Source: Hymenoscyphus infarciens
Taxonomy: Eukaryota > Ascomycota > Leotiomycetes > Helotiales > Helotiaceae
Length of the DNA stretch: 64,000 bases
Reading direction: 5' to 3'
Assembly: GCA_001414345.1 (NCBI GenBank)
Contig: LLCB01000023.1
Coordinates: 124,001 to 188,000 of the forward strand
Every line of letters begins with the position of its first letter. Position 1 is the first letter of the stretch. Positions 48,062 through 60,400 of this stretch are shown here, in pieces. The notes under the pieces are model-generated. The model ran no database searches. It saw only the letters and a list, made by a program, of their open reading frames with translations, and was not told the DNA's origin. The position numbers were made by a program, and so were the translations under genes.

Positions 48062-49119
48062 CGAGGAGTTTTGGGAGCGAGCTGCCAGCTGGCAGACGGG
48101 ATACGAGCTCTGCAGATAATCGTCAGTGAGTCAGGAGAGCGAAGACTCTACAGAACGGTTCATAATAAGAATTGAAAAGTATGAAAACGAAAGAAACGAG
48201 ATTTTTCGACATCTCAGGAAGTTTGGATGGACGCATGTTTTGTTATGCGCCTCTCAATTGAACACCTGCACAGCACATGCCGTTTTTTGGGGGCTGAGAA
48301 TCACTCAGCCCTGCTAGCGCCATGTTCTCACCGAAAGAAGAAATGCTGTGTTCTGTGAACATGACATGGCAGCTCATGAGGATATATTCGAGAGGAAGAG
48401 GAAGCCTCGACCATCTCGACCCTGCGTTGGGAGCTTCAGAGCTTCGAAAGTACTGCAAAATAAATGGCGGAAGGAGGGAGCAACTTCATGCCACCTCCCG
48501 AGCTCCACATTTCCATTGGGGCAGGGCATCCCAACCAGGGACGTGTCACGTGAGCTGTCTGGAAATTTGTACGAGAGCGCCTAGCAAAACATGAACATGT
48601 TACTTTTTGTTGCAATTTACAATTCTGATGTTTGTAACGCGGGATTTCGTTATGAATAATGGAAGAACTGTGGAAGAAACCCCCACGCAACAAACAAGGG
48701 TAAAAGTTGATGAAAGTAACAAATGAGCTCTAGTATATCTTTCTAGAATTCTTTGGTGTATTTGCGACCTTTTTCAGAGTCTGAAAAAAGTTCTGAGGTG
48801 TAATGCGGACATTCCTTCCACGAAAACTACCTGGGCAGTGGCCCATTCCTTCGCCGTATATATAGTTGCAAAATTATGAAATGAATGCGAAACGATTCAG
48901 AAGAGCCAATTGTCAATTCGACAAATACGGAGTGAGGTTTGATTGACGTGCTGAAGTTCTTGCGACGACGGAATCCGCCAGTGTTTTCTCCCACTGCAAA
49001 CTCCCTCAACTCGTCATGATGCCGGTAGAAAGTGTTTGTAAGATATCTAATTTTTACATTATCAGAAGAACCTGCCTGTTCCCCATCATACAGATCAATC
49101 CCATCGTAACCTGGAGATC
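48062..49119. other. Intergenic, about 1 kb
   Basis: Promoter side of the modin-like gene and 3' flank of CLF1. No supported gene; short frames overlap on both strands. Confidence 0.6.
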
Positions 49120-51216
49120 CTACTCGCCATTCGCGGCAGTTTCCGTAATTGTTCCACCAGTTTGCTTCCAGGCCTGAGCCTTTGCCAAGAGATTCGCAAG
49201 TGATTGCGTCTGCTTGTCATCAGCAGGGAATACATAGTCGATGTACTCCTCGTAACTGTCGTCGTCCAACTTGCGGCGACGCTTAGTCTTTCTGGGCATC
49301 TGTTTCTGGACTTTCTCAATGTCTTCTTCCGAACCGTGAGTTCGCTCGAATGAGAGCCATGCGTTGAGGAGAGAGACACGCTGAAGATTTGTTAGTACCA
49401 CGGTCAAATAATTGGGAGCAATTGGATGACTTACCTCTTCTTTGAGTTCCTTGTCCTTCATGCTCTCAAGCGCACGCTCGAATACCTTTCTAGCACGGGC
49501 CTTGGCAGCATCACTGACAGCCTTCTCTTCTTCCTCGTCTTCCTCTTCGTCATCGTCTGGAACATTAATTTCGAAGTGAGCATAACTGATCCAGACCTTG
49601 ACGTGATCGGTCTTATCCAACAGGCGCTCGTATAGTTGTCTGGTTCGTTCATATTCGCCTTCCTCTTCCTCAAAATCAATATAAGCTTTCCAGAGAAGTT
49701 CAGGCATGTCAAGAACTGTTTGTGCAATCGCGAGTTCAAAAATTGCTCGTGTACGCTCGAGGTCGTCCAAACCACGTTCTAACTCGGCGAATTTGATCCA
49801 TGCTTGGCAATTGGCCGAATTCCACTCGATGTGTTTTTCGTAAAGTGTTCGACAGCGTACGAATTCAAACAGTTTGAGTTCCAACTCAATATACCCTTTG
49901 AAAAGCTTGTCTTTGGGACACATGCCAATAGCCTGTCCGAGAGTTTTCCTGGCAGCCCCGAGTTCCTGTTGTCGAATCTCGAATTGTGCCTTCATGAGCC
50001 AGATTTTGGCAAAGGTAAATTTCTTGTGTGGTATTAATTTCAGACACTCCTGGTAGATTTGTCTCGCGCGCTCGGTGTCTTTGGACTCCATCTCCTCCCA
50101 GATTGCGTAAAACACCCATAGGTAGATGTAACGTCTCCAATGTCGTTTCTCTTGTGTTGGTGGAATTTGAGCAATTGCTCTCTCGTACACATCCCGAACT
50201 CGATCCACATCTCCGGAAACCTCCTCTAACCTGGCATAATCGAACCAAGCGTCGTAATTCTTGGGGTTCTCCTTGACTTGCTCCTCGTATTGCACACGTC
50301 GCTTCGACAGAATCACATCCTCCACACCTTCTCTATCACCGAACTGCTTCTCGAATGTGGTGTATGCTTTGTGAAGAGCAATCGATTTTGATCTTGCCAA
50401 TCGGTCTAGAGCATATTTGTAGATCGCTCTAGCTCGCTCGTATTCCTTCAACTTGGCCTCGTATCGAGCATATGCAATGAACAAACGCTCATCCATAAAG
50501 TCCTCGCCCAGTGCCTCGACTGCAGTGCCAAATACTTCTCTCACCAAATCACTTGTCCCGTATTCCTCTTCAAATCTTGCCCATTTAATCCAATTTCTTG
50601 GCTCTGGATGGACCATAGTAAATCTTTGGAAGATATCCCGAGCTCTTTGAAATTCGCCATATCTCTTCTCCAACTTGATATAACTGCTCCATGCCGCCTC
50701 ATCTGGTTCCCAGGACATCCATCGCTCGAAAACTTGTCGTGTTCCTGGAATATTGCCCAGCATCTCCTCCATGTAACAGTATTTGTACCAAAGTTTGTCG
50801 ACTCTTGGTAAAATAGTAACCGCGCGATCCAGTAAATTTCGAGCATGATTGATGTTCCTCGATTTCATCTCCGCCTCGGTATATCGAATCCATAATGTAA
50901 CAGAGGTCGAATCAACATCCAAAGCTCTTTCGAAAATTGATCTCGCCCGCTTGTATTCCTTCTGTTCGAGTTCCCATTGTGCATATCTCATCCAATTGTT
51001 CATGTTAACCCGATTCCTCTGCACATAATCCTCGAACTCCTTCCGTTTCCTGCCTTGGAACTCATGGAGTTCTTCGAGATCAGCGAATCGCTGAGTTGGC
51101 GCTTGAAGGCCTGGTTCTTGTCGGTCGACAGCTTCTCGTAGAAGCTGCTCAGCGGAGATCTGGATGGCACTCGCGGCCTTGTTCTTGACCCTCGGGGGTC
51201 CTCGAGTAGACTCCAT
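49120..51216 (-). CDS. CLF1: Pre-mRNA-splicing factor CLF1 (Crooked neck / Syf3)
   Basis: Exons 49,435-51,216 and 49,120-49,380 give 680 residues. The protein is a chain of HAT (half-a-TPR) repeats from about residue 50 to 600, with recurring units such as [43 protein letters not shown] and [12 protein letters not shown]1 is the scaffold of the Prp19-associated (NTC) complex and is needed to assemble and activate the spliceosome in the nucleus. An acidic stretch ([11 protein letters not shown]) interrupts the last repeats; the end is basic ([13 protein letters not shown]). Length fits the family. The 54-nt intron (49,381-49,434) has a GTAAGT donor and a perfect TACTAAC branch but no stop and keeps frame, so unspliced message would code for 18 extra residues. 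It faces PRP31 across a 286-bp promoter. Confidence 0.96.
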   Translation of the reverse strand: MESTRGPPRVKNKAASAIQISAEQLLREAVDRQEPGLQAPTQRFADLEELHEFQGRKRKEFEDYVQRNRVNMNNWMRYAQWELEQKEYKRARSIFERALDVDSTSVTLWIRYTEAEMKSRNINHARNLLDRAVTILPRVDKLWYKYCYMEEMLGNIPGTRQVFERWMSWEPDEAAWSSYIKLEKRYGEFQRARDIFQRFTMVHPEPRNWIKWARFEEEYGTSDLVREVFGTAVEALGEDFMDERLFIAYARYEAKLKEYERARAIYKYALDRLARSKSIALHKAYTTFEKQFGDREGVEDVILSKRRVQYEEQVKENPKNYDAWFDYARLEEVSGDVDRVRDVYERAIAQIPPTQEKRHWRRYIYLWVFYAIWEEMESKDTERARQIYQECLKLIPHKKFTFAKIWLMKAQFEIRQQELGAARKTLGQAIGMCPKDKLFKGYIELELKLFEFVRCRTLYEKHIEWNSANCQAWIKFAELERGLDDLERTRAIFELAIAQTVLDMPELLWKAYIDFEEEEGEYERTRQLYERLLDKTDHVKVWISYAHFEINVPDDDEEEDEEEEKAVSDAAKARARKVFERALESMKDKELKEEVSHPIAPNYLTVVLTNLQRVSLLNAWLSFERTHGSEEDIEKVQKQMPRKTKRRRKLDDDSYEEYIDYVFPADDKQTQSLANLLAKAQAWKQTGGTITETAANGE

Positions 51217-51502
51217 GATGGAGGTGGGTAGGTGGGCTGAGACCTTCTGGTTGTCGCGATCGCAAACTGGATATTTAGAGCTCGCAGAAAGTCGGATTTC
51301 GAAATATGATCAGTGAAGAAATAATGCGGAGAGAATCTTTCCAATGGTGATTGGTTGGTTGTGTGATGTCAGGGTTCCTGTCAACATAAAAACTGATAGA
51401 CGCTAAATTTTAAGGCTGCGGAGCTTGGCCGCAGCCTTATTTTCCCCAAAATAATCATAGCTCTGCAACATCACAACACGCTACACCTCAACCCTCGCAA
51501 TC
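51217..51502. promoter_or_regulatory. Shared divergent promoter of CLF1 and PRP31
   Basis: Only 286 bp separate the two start codons. An inverted pair of CCAAT boxes sits inside: CCAAT at 51,341-51,345 and ATTGG at 51,350-51,354. This suggests joint control of two splicing genes, possibly by the CCAAT-binding (HAP) complex. Inferred from spacing and motif only. Confidence 0.5.
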
Positions 51503-53424
51503 ATGTCGACCCTCGCAGATGAACTGCTTCAGGACTTCGAGGACTCTGGGTCCGAAGGCGGTGATCAACAAGATGAAGGCCTCTTCCCAAACGACGATGG
51601 CCTCAAAGATAACAACACCCCAACCCTCGGCGCAAATGGAGAGAGCATGGAGCTGGATGGAGATGAAGAAGAGGTAGTCGAAGACGAGGAGATGGGAGGA
51701 ATCAACGATTCAGGAGTCGATGTCGAAGACGAAGAGGAAACCAAAGCCAAGGTGGAGAAGATGGAACTGGGCGGCGTCGACGATGTTAGAAGTGTCGCGC
51801 GGCTTATGAAGACTTTGGAACCAGTTTTAGAGGTTAGTACCATTTCTATTCTCCCCATCTCTACTCTAGAAATGCATTGTTTACATTGCCCTTTTTTGTG
51901 TTAGCCCTGACACTCCGGATTGTACAGAAAATCGCACACTTTCAATCATTACCACCAGAGAAACAAACTACTTTTGTCGGCTCAATCGAAGATAACCCCG
52001 AATATAAACTTTTAACGCAATCGAACACCCTTTCTACCTCTATCGATACCGAAATTATGATTGTTCATAAATTCATTCGCGACCACTATTCGATTCGATT
52101 CCCTGAGTTAGAGACTTTGGTCACCAATCCTATGGATTACGCCAAAGTTGTATCGATCATTGGAAATGGACCTATGGATGGAGACAGCATCAAAGCTTTG
52201 CAAACCTCGAAGGATAATCGACTAAACGCTACTTTACGATCTGTGTTGGACGGGCCTTCAGTCATGATTGTCACAGTCGAAGCCACTACCACAAAGGGAC
52301 GAGAGATGTCGGATGTTGAGTTGGAGAGAGTGATGAGGGCTTGCGATATGACTTTGGCGCTGGACCGGGCGAAAAAGACCCTGACGGATTATGTTCAATC
52401 CCGAATGAACTTATTTGCTCCCAACCTCACAGCACTTATCGGATCTCTTACAGCAGCACAACTTCTCAATTTCGCCGGAGGGCTTACTGGTCTGGCAAAA
52501 ACACCTGCTTGCAATCTGCCACCTCTAGGGTCGAAAAAACAATCCGGAACCGGGTTTGCGACCAACGTTGGAGTCCGACAACAAGGCTTTTTATATCATT
52601 CTCCTATTATTCGGGGAATCCCCAACGATTTGAAGAGACAGGCTATGCGAATTGTATCTGCAAAAGTGGTTCTCGCAGCACGAGTTGACCGAGTCCACAA
52701 CAGCACCGATGGATCAACCGGAGAAGAGCTCAAAGCAGCATGTTTAGAACGCCTCGAGAAACTCACCGAACCCCCTCCAAATAAAGGTCAAAGAGCTCTA
52801 CCAGCACCAGATGACAAGCCAGCAAGAAAACGTGGTGGACGAAGAGCGCGAAAAGCGAAGGAGGCAACCGGAATGACTGATCTTCGAAAAGCACAAAACC
52901 GAATGATCTTTGGGAAAGAAGAAAAGGAAGTCGGCTTTGGCTCAGGAGATGGTACGAAGGGACTTGGCATGATTGGTCAAGCCAATGAAGGACGAATTCG
53001 AAATCTCCAAGTTGATAAACGCACGGCGGCCAAAATTTCTGCTAAGAATAAAGGATGGGGCGGAGCTACACCAGTTGGTGGTTCGGCTTCGTCACTTCGT
53101 GGTTTTGGTCAAGGTGCTGGTTCTGGAATCGACTTGAGAGGCAAGGGACTTCGAGCTGCTGGTGTTGGAAGTACTGCTGGAGCTGGAGCTGGTACCGCTT
53201 CTTCTCTCGCTTTTACACCCGTTCAAGGTCTTGAACTGGTAGATCCTCGAATGCAACAGGAGATGAGTCGAAAGAGGAAAGCAGAAGAAGACAGGTGGTT
53301 CAAGGGAGGAACCTTTACCCAAGTTGGTGGGAGTGGAAGTATGGGCCCGCCACCAGTACCGAATAAAAAGGTTGATACTGGGGCTGGGAAGATGGCTCCT
53401 CCGCCTTTACCTGTGAAGAAGTAA
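51503..53424 (+). CDS. PRP31: U4/U6 snRNP protein PRP31
   Basis: Exons 51,503-51,832 and 51,928-53,424 join in phase 0 over a 95-nt intron, giving 608 residues. After an acidic N-terminus comes the NOSIC region (about 110-170, including PEYKLLTQSNTLSTSIDTEI) and the Nop domain, which binds the 15.5K-U4 snRNA complex: VMRACDMTLALDRAKKTL, then SLTAAQLLNFAGGLTGLAKT, LPPLGSKK and GFLYHSPIIRGIP. The C-terminal third is basic and Gly-rich with the Prp31 C-terminal signature (RKAQNRMIFGKEE). Prp31 joins U4/U6 to U5 in the tri-snRNP. The gene is divergent from CLF1. Confidence 0.96.
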
Positions 53425-53974
53425 AGGACTGGGTTGTATTAAGTAGATTGGGCGGTGGAGTTCAGGGCATAGGTATGGCGTTTTATTAATTTGATGGAGG
53501 GAAACACTTCATAAGCGTGGGTGGGGAGACGTGTACTAGTATGAGAATTTGAAAGTATCATAGCACTTGAAGAACGAACAATGAGCGTCATTGATTTTAC
53601 CTAAAATCAGTTTGTTTGCTCTGAAAAATTTTCCCTATTGAAATTGGTCTCTCTAGTCTCTCTTTATTTTTTACATGATAAGTGACTTGGTTGGCATGCA
53701 ATTCATAGGCTAGTTGTTAACAAATACAGTTAGCTATCACTTTCTACCTAGTTATTATTAAAATTATTAGGCAGTGAATATCATACTTCCAGCAAAAAAT
53801 CATCTCGTTCTCCAACTATACTTAGCCCTCTTAGAGACATCCGGCATAGATAGATGTCAATAAGCTTCACTAGATCTATTCTTAGAAGTAAGACGACAGT
53901 GGTATAGAATTTTCGTTTGATTTTATCCTATCATCGCATGATACTGCTCTACATTCGCGATTGTTCTACTAAAA

Positions 53975-54115
53975 CTCGGAAATTCGATTCAATCGTTCCA
54001 AACGACTAAAACAATTACAACTATCTTCATTCTCCTAGAAGTGCTAGGACAATGGTAGAAGGGAAATCGCGACGGGGCTACAGTCACGATTTCTTTCGAC
54101 CCCTGGTGCTACCAT
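53975..54115. repeat. Dispersed repeat related to 61,790-62,085
   Basis: Shares ACTCGGAAA, then TTCTCCTAGAAGTG(C/T)T(A/G)GG, CAATGGTAGAAGGG and TACAGTCA in the same order as the copies near 62 kb, with many C/T and G/A differences. Probably fragments of one old element. Confidence 0.55.
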
Positions 54116-54521
54116 TACCAAGTCGCATCCACGAACTCAATTTGTTTAAAGCAATATTAATCTTCATCATAAAACCCCCAGAAACTGTTGTCTAGTAAGG
54201 TGAATTAAAAAGTATGGTTCGCTACTATCTTTTTATTTTAGTGAATCTCTCGCTTTTACTCACCCCTATCAAAACTATCAAGGTTAAGCGCACGACTATC
54301 ATAGGCAGCCAGTAAGAACGGGGGCGGGAACAACCGCGGCGCTAGCAACTAGGGTTCTTTGAGTCTATGTAGTTTAACATTTTCTTAGTCATTGATTAGA
54401 GTCTACATAACTTTACTCTAGGAGTTTGGCTATTAAAACATCATGAAGAATTCCTTCTCTCTATTTCCAGTTTCGTAACTCCTAAGAACTACGAATTAAA
54501 ATGTTTATAAAAGTAAAGAGA

Positions 54522-54598
54522 GCTACACTTATCAGTTACCTGACTACTAGATAGCGTGGTTACTAGCGCTATCTAAATAGTCGGCTTAGGCTACACTT
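54522..54598. repeat. Imperfect hairpin between 9-bp direct repeats
   Basis: Arms 54,541-54,556 and 54,567-54,584 are near reverse complements (GACTA..TAGATAGCG). GCTACACTT occurs on both sides at 54,522-54,530 and 54,590-54,598. It may be a tiny insertion with a target duplication, or chance. Confidence 0.4.
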
Positions 54599-55144
54599 GG
54601 TAAGTTAAAAAGCTTCCGCTATCCCAATTTATGATTAGAAAAAATCTAGTATCATGTCACCATCTAAAGGCATATACCAATGTTAGGAAGTCTTCTTTTT
54701 GTCTACTGTATATGTCTCAAGCTTACCTTACTTTCCAATAAGCGTTTCTTTCTCTGGAACTCGTGCTTAAGATTTTAGAGCAACACTATTACTACTATCT
54801 AGAAAGGACTGCGAGAATCAGAAGCAGGGGGGAGAGATTGTCGGCGTGAGGCTACTATTAAATAACTATCGGCTTATCGGCAAGAGATTCGAATATTATC
54901 TACCTTTTTTGAGCTTTCATGTCAATCAAATGACTCGCAAAGCCTTCCAGAATTTCATCTTCAAAGCTACAAGGGTTGGAGAAGAATCCCACAAAGGAGA
55001 ACCAACCGAGAGAGTGAGACTGAAAGAAGAAGACATAATACTAGAAGCAAGCAACTAGGAAGCCTATGGAATCTATGGGCCCAAAAATATAGCTCTCACT
55101 CTCTTCGAAAAACCAGAGAAAGATTTCGTAACGACCGGTTCGAA

Positions 55145-55582
55145 TTGCCTTTCTACAGGTTGAACCGGGTGGAGGAACTTGGGCGCACAAATCTTCAACA
55201 TATCCGGTTCGGGAAAGCTGGAACGGGTCTTGAGCACGGGATAGCCTACAGTCTACACAACCCCTCTCTATTCCCTTCGCTAAAATCAGTGGTCATCGAA
55301 AAGCTGCAATACTTTCCAGAACCCTATCGCCTTTATATGAGCACGAATATCGACTCGAAGATTGCTAAGGTTCTAGACATGGAAAAAGAACGCTTGGAGA
55401 TGGTTATTTTCGCTATCATAGTACAGGGATTTCCAAATGACTTTATCGAAAAGCACCTGTATACTCTGTCTATGACGGTGAACCCCTTTTCAGGTGAACC
55501 TATTGATGACTTGAGCGTGAATATACTAAAGCGAGACCACATTCTATTATATCCTATCATCAGAAGAGCAAACACTGGATGA
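55145..55582 (+). CDS. Doubtful hypothetical protein
   Basis: A 145-codon frame with protein-like composition: HGIAYSLHNPSLFPSLKSVV, FPEPYRLYMSTNIDSKI and VIFAIIVQGFPNDFIEKHLY. A CTACAG acceptor-like site at 55,159 suggests it could be a last exon of a spliced gene starting in the disordered frame upstream (54,846-55,058). No family recognised. It may be a relic in a repeat-rich interval. Confidence 0.3.
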   Translation: MPFYRLNRVEELGRTNLQHIRFGKAGTGLEHGIAYSLHNPSLFPSLKSVVIEKLQYFPEPYRLYMSTNIDSKIAKVLDMEKERLEMVIFAIIVQGFPNDFIEKHLYTLSMTVNPFSGEPIDDLSVNILKRDHILLYPIIRRANTG

Positions 55583-57417
55583 TTTGAAAAGGGAGAGCCC
55601 GAAGGGTCTAGGGGTTCTTAACAAAAATTGTCTAAATAAGCACTGTTTAGAAAAGGACTCACCGTTATGACTCTATAGTTGATCAAAATTAGCAAAATTC
55701 AGATAATTAATAGAAGAGATTTCATGAATTCACACATCAACATAAAGAAGTTAACCAAAAGTGCAACTCTATATCTAAAACAAACTTTCCCAAATCGCCC
55801 CAGACTAACCACCAATCTTCCTTCCAATTCACAAAAGATATACTAGTATTCGGTAAAATGCGCCCATGATTGCTTCTCTCCGCCGGTTTCGCCTATACAG
55901 AGGTCTCGTCTCAATAGTGTAATATTCCTTGTCATATTAATTACAGTCTATTTGTTTTTCAAGTTTCATCCTAGCTGACCCCGTGTAAACTAAAGGAGTC
56001 ACTTCGCAGAATTGGAAAACACAACTTCTTTTGCGTTGAACAAACCTGCATAGTTTAAAAGCAAATGACCGTTATAGTAAAAATGACTAGATCTAAAATA
56101 GAAACTCAAACGCTCACTCGAATCAGATTGACGTGGTCCCTCCAGCGCATTTCCAGCGCAAAGTACATCTAGAATGATCGCGATCATATATCACATATAA
56201 CCTGGAAGTGCCTCTGTCGCCACTTATGCGCAATTGGCTCATCCAGGATATCCAAAGTCAAGATGGTATTTGGACTAATTCTTAGAAAATGTGAAGTATG
56301 ATGGAGCAATCCTGGGGAAGCATGGTTTATATTCAGTGTAGCTAGTATACGAGCGGGAAAAAGAGAGTTCAGAGTTGTATATTCAATTAATTATCGTTGA
56401 TCTGTCTCAATTGTTCTAAACCAAACCCGCTGAGAAGGCCATCAGATTTCCATAGTGAACAAACCAAGCCTATAAACCAAACCTCTTTCCAGAACCCAAC
56501 ACCACAATCTCTAATCACAAAAAACCCCATCCTCCTTACTCCCCTTCCAAAAGCCGTTGCCCTGAAAATAGGAACATCAAAAGTCCCCTCCGATTCAACC
56601 CCTCCAACACACAATACCTAGGCTCATCGCATACCAAAAGCCAAAGATTCGTCACGAAAACATCACATCACCCTAAAATGGAGGCCAAGAAAGGAACATC
56701 AAAATCACCACTCTTCGCTGATCTATAGAGCTACTACGTAGATAGCAAGATAGCATAAAGTACAACCAGCACATACGCACAGGTACCGCTGCTACCCCTC
56801 CCCTTCTCCCCTTCTCCCCTTCTCCCCTTTCACAACACAAAATCCAACCAACCAATACAGTTCAGTTAAGTTGGAAAAAGCATCATTCATCCCAACCCAT
56901 CACTTCTCATAATTTAACCCCGTCACTCATCAACCCATCGGTTTAACCCATGCATGCATGCATCCCTCCCCTAAACAAAAATACCATCCCAGCAACAAGA
57001 ACCACGAATGCCGTCCACACATGCAAAATCTGCTCCAAACAACCCCCCCCCCTCCCATACCGCTCCCAAAAAAAAAAGAAAAAAAAAAAGACGTTTCCAT
57101 TCCCATGAATTTCCACACCCCAATCTTTCTTTACCTCCCAACCGAAACGCCAAAAAAAAAAAAAAAAAAACTGGGAAACGAGAAAACCAAACCCAAGTCT
57201 TGGTACAAGCAAATTAGAAAAATAAGGGAAATATGAATTGTGTAAAAAACAACAGAGCCTCAAATCCATCGAGGAGTTGAGCCTATCCCATATGTGCAAT
57301 GTTGGAATTTCATCTTCGTAAAGTGAGTGTGTGTTTGTGTAGGTAATTTGTGACGAGGTGCGCTGCGAGCCACGAGAGAGTGACTTTAGTTTTTGGGAAT
57401 AAAGAAAAAATGTACCA
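55583..57417. other. Intergenic, 3' flank of SPT7
   Basis: No supported gene. It holds C-rich, CCTTCTCCCC-type (56,808-56,828) and poly-A low-complexity tracts (57,066-57,090 and 57,153-57,170), some of which may lie in the SPT7 3' UTR. Confidence 0.6.
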
Positions 57418-60400
57418 TTATCGCTCAATGCTCTCAGGACTCATCATGCCAACCGCTGAATCATCTTTATCCGTATGTATACTACCCTGTCCACTCTCTG
57501 CCCTTTCCATCGCGACTGGTCCACCATTAGGCAGGCCCAGCTTGAGCTTCTTCGCGGCAGCGTTTTTATCAGGACTAGTTTGGACCCCAGATTTCGCACC
57601 AGTAGAAGGATCCATCGCAGTACCATTCTCAAGCTTCTTCTTTTTCTTGGAATTTCCACTCTGTTCCTTGAGCGGTCGTTTGCGAGGACTGGTGATTTTA
57701 CCGGTAGGACCGAGACGAGGTCGTGATGGTCGTTGTTTTACAGGAAGCTCTTCATCTTCGAGAAGAGGTTCGTCATCATTAGCGTGTAATTTAGCAAGGA
57801 AAAAGTTGCGGACAAGACCGATCTGATCTTGAAGGAGCTCTCTTGTGACTGGCTCCAATGGCGCAAGAGGCGTGAATATTTCGGCTGTTTGCACAGCCGC
57901 TGCAGGACCAGGATAACTCCGGTGGATCTTCGCGTGAAGGAGATGTAGAGGTACAGATAGACTCGACATGCCAAATTCGGAATCAAGACCAAGTGCCTTG
58001 AAGCCGAAGAAGTCTTCACCCAGCTCTTCAGCAAAGTCACCACCAACGAACTGCTCACTCCCGTCGTTGAAAGCACCAGATCCATCAGCTCCTGCATCAG
58101 TAAGGGCAGGTCGGAGGAGATCCGATAGATGAGCCTTCATACGTTCATGCATGACTCCAAGTTTAACACCAAGACGGTCAACGTCATCTTTCACGTAGCT
58201 TTCCAAGCTTTCCACATCCAGGCCGTTCTCACTCAGAGTATGCAAGAGCACTTCTTCGTCGGTAAATCGCTCCTGCCATTTCTGTCCAGCAACAACGGCT
58301 GGTCCAGATGCCGGGATCTTTGGGGTTTCTCGATAAACGTTGACGGTTCGGGCAAGCTTGGTAAAGAAGTCACCAGCGATCTCAGTGATGACATCGAGTG
58401 CACTGGGCTGAAGCTCTTCAAATCCAGCGTGATAACAGATTTTGGCTACAGATCGTTGCATGGCAGCTTGGCAGACCCAAGGAGCCATAATCGGACCGTC
58501 GTCAGAAACAACATGCGGCTCAATATCGGCTTCAACGAATGGCTCTGGCTCATATTTCGGGAACTGATTGTTGTACATCTGGTTTTGGGTTAGTATGGAA
58601 GATCACGAATTGAGATTCTCAATGACATACCTGAGCCTGGATCTGCATCTGTTTGATGACGCTGATCTTGGAGCACAGTTTCCTCGTCTCTTGCATTTGT
58701 CGCATGTTGGATTCGACTTTGTTGGCAAGAAAGCTCTTTGGCGCCGTAAAATGCCCGGCTGGAACCATGCGAAGACAGTCTTCATTCTGATCTATTACCT
58801 GCCTTTCCGAGTCCTCGATCCATTGGTATCTGACTGGGATGTCTGGAATGGCAGAGAGAGGATCGTAGTAGTCTGGTAACACCCTTCCTTCCTCACTTTC
58901 CATGCCCTCGGCTAATGTTTCGGCGCCTTGAGCAAATTCAGTTTCGTCTCTGTTGGTCTCTGAACGTGAAGTATCTTGAGCTTGCTTTTGTTGGCGAAGC
59001 CACCTTCTCATCCCAGCTTTGCTCCGTAGTAGAGCTGGTTCTTCAGGATTGAGTTTATCAGCTTTGAAGAGTCGGTTCCTTTCCTTGGCAACGAGTGCTC
59101 GATCCTTTTTGGTGACTTGTTTCCAGGTTTTGTACTCCTCATCTTCCCGAAGATCTTCTGCAGCGGCGCCAAGTGCTTGCCCCAAAGAGAGTTCATTGAT
59201 GGATGGCCCATCAATGTCTGTACCATCCGCCTGACTTCCTGGAACGCCATTCATTCCACTAGGGGTGATTGACCCAAATGGTGGTGTCGCAAAACCATTA
59301 CTTCCATCAACGCCAGCCTCCGAGCCTTCTCGCTGGAGGCTACTAAGAACGCCATTCACCTGTAGCGACGGTTTCTGTTCAAGACCTGGGGTTCCTTCAT
59401 CCTTTTCAGGAACAGCTTTCCTTGCTTTGTTGGCTCCTTTGGTACCAGCCTTACGACCCCTTGAAGACATGATCGGTTCATCGTCACTGTCCTCCCCTGC
59501 AGCATCTTCACCACCATTCAACTTCCGTCGTTCCTCTAATTCTACCTCAGCTCTAGTTTTAACAACAAGGTCTGGAATGAGTGGGATCAGTTTCTCTGCA
59601 TCCTTCCTCATTGCGTTTGCTTTGGCGCGTAATGGATGTTTGATGTCACTGTTATACTTGAGACAGTTATTCCAGATCAACTCCAAATCGGCTACGAATT
59701 CGTCCTTGGATTTGTACTTGTTCAATTTGAGGTTTTTGGTCATAGTTCCAAGATCCATGGGCGTCTTAATGACTAAAAGTTTATTAGCAAACATACTCAA
59801 TTTGGGGTTCAATATACATACCATTATAATAATCGGGAGCTTCTCGCTTGTTGACTTTGGTGAGAAAGGGGGTCGAATATTCGCTCATAGCTTTGAGCTC
59901 ACTCAAGACTTTGTCAGCCGCTTCATAAAGCTCCTCCTGGTTGAGATTGTCGCTTTGGAATTTGGTCCTGGTCCTGTGTTTGCGGACTTCATTCATCAAG
60001 GCTCGTAGTTCCGCATCTGATGCTTTGACCTTCTCACGCTTGAGATCTATTCGGGCAATAAGATGCTTTAATGTGAGATTCGATGCGCCGAGATTGGCAC
60101 TGCTGAGAGTACTGTGACGTTCTCCGCTTGCGCCGCTGGTGCTTGCCGCAGTACCTGTATTATCCATCTCGGCATTTATCTGCATCTCAGTCTCCTCCAA
60201 TTGTAGTTGCTCCAACATGGCCACCCGGTCATTCTCCAGTGTATAAAAGACCGTATGGAAGGTATGTTTCGCGGCCTCCTCGGTAGCCTTTTTCTGTTCC
60301 TCCAATTGTTTGCGTACATCTTCCGAGGATTTGGGTTGTGATTCGTCGTCCTTGGGCTCGACGGTGGGCTTGAGGGGTGATATATCCGAGGAAACGGGCG

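Larger units (their letters stand above)
53425..55100. other. Intergenic with old repeat fragments
   Basis: No clear gene. A repeat at 53,975-54,115 is related to sequence near 62 kb. A hairpin at 54,541-54,584 is flanked by 9-bp direct repeats. A 70-codon frame at 54,846-55,058 has no domain. Confidence 0.55.

Noticed and set aside
55130..55150. GGTTCGAATTG resembling a tRNA T-loop
   Set aside because: No acceptor stem, D-arm or anticodon arm can be built around it.
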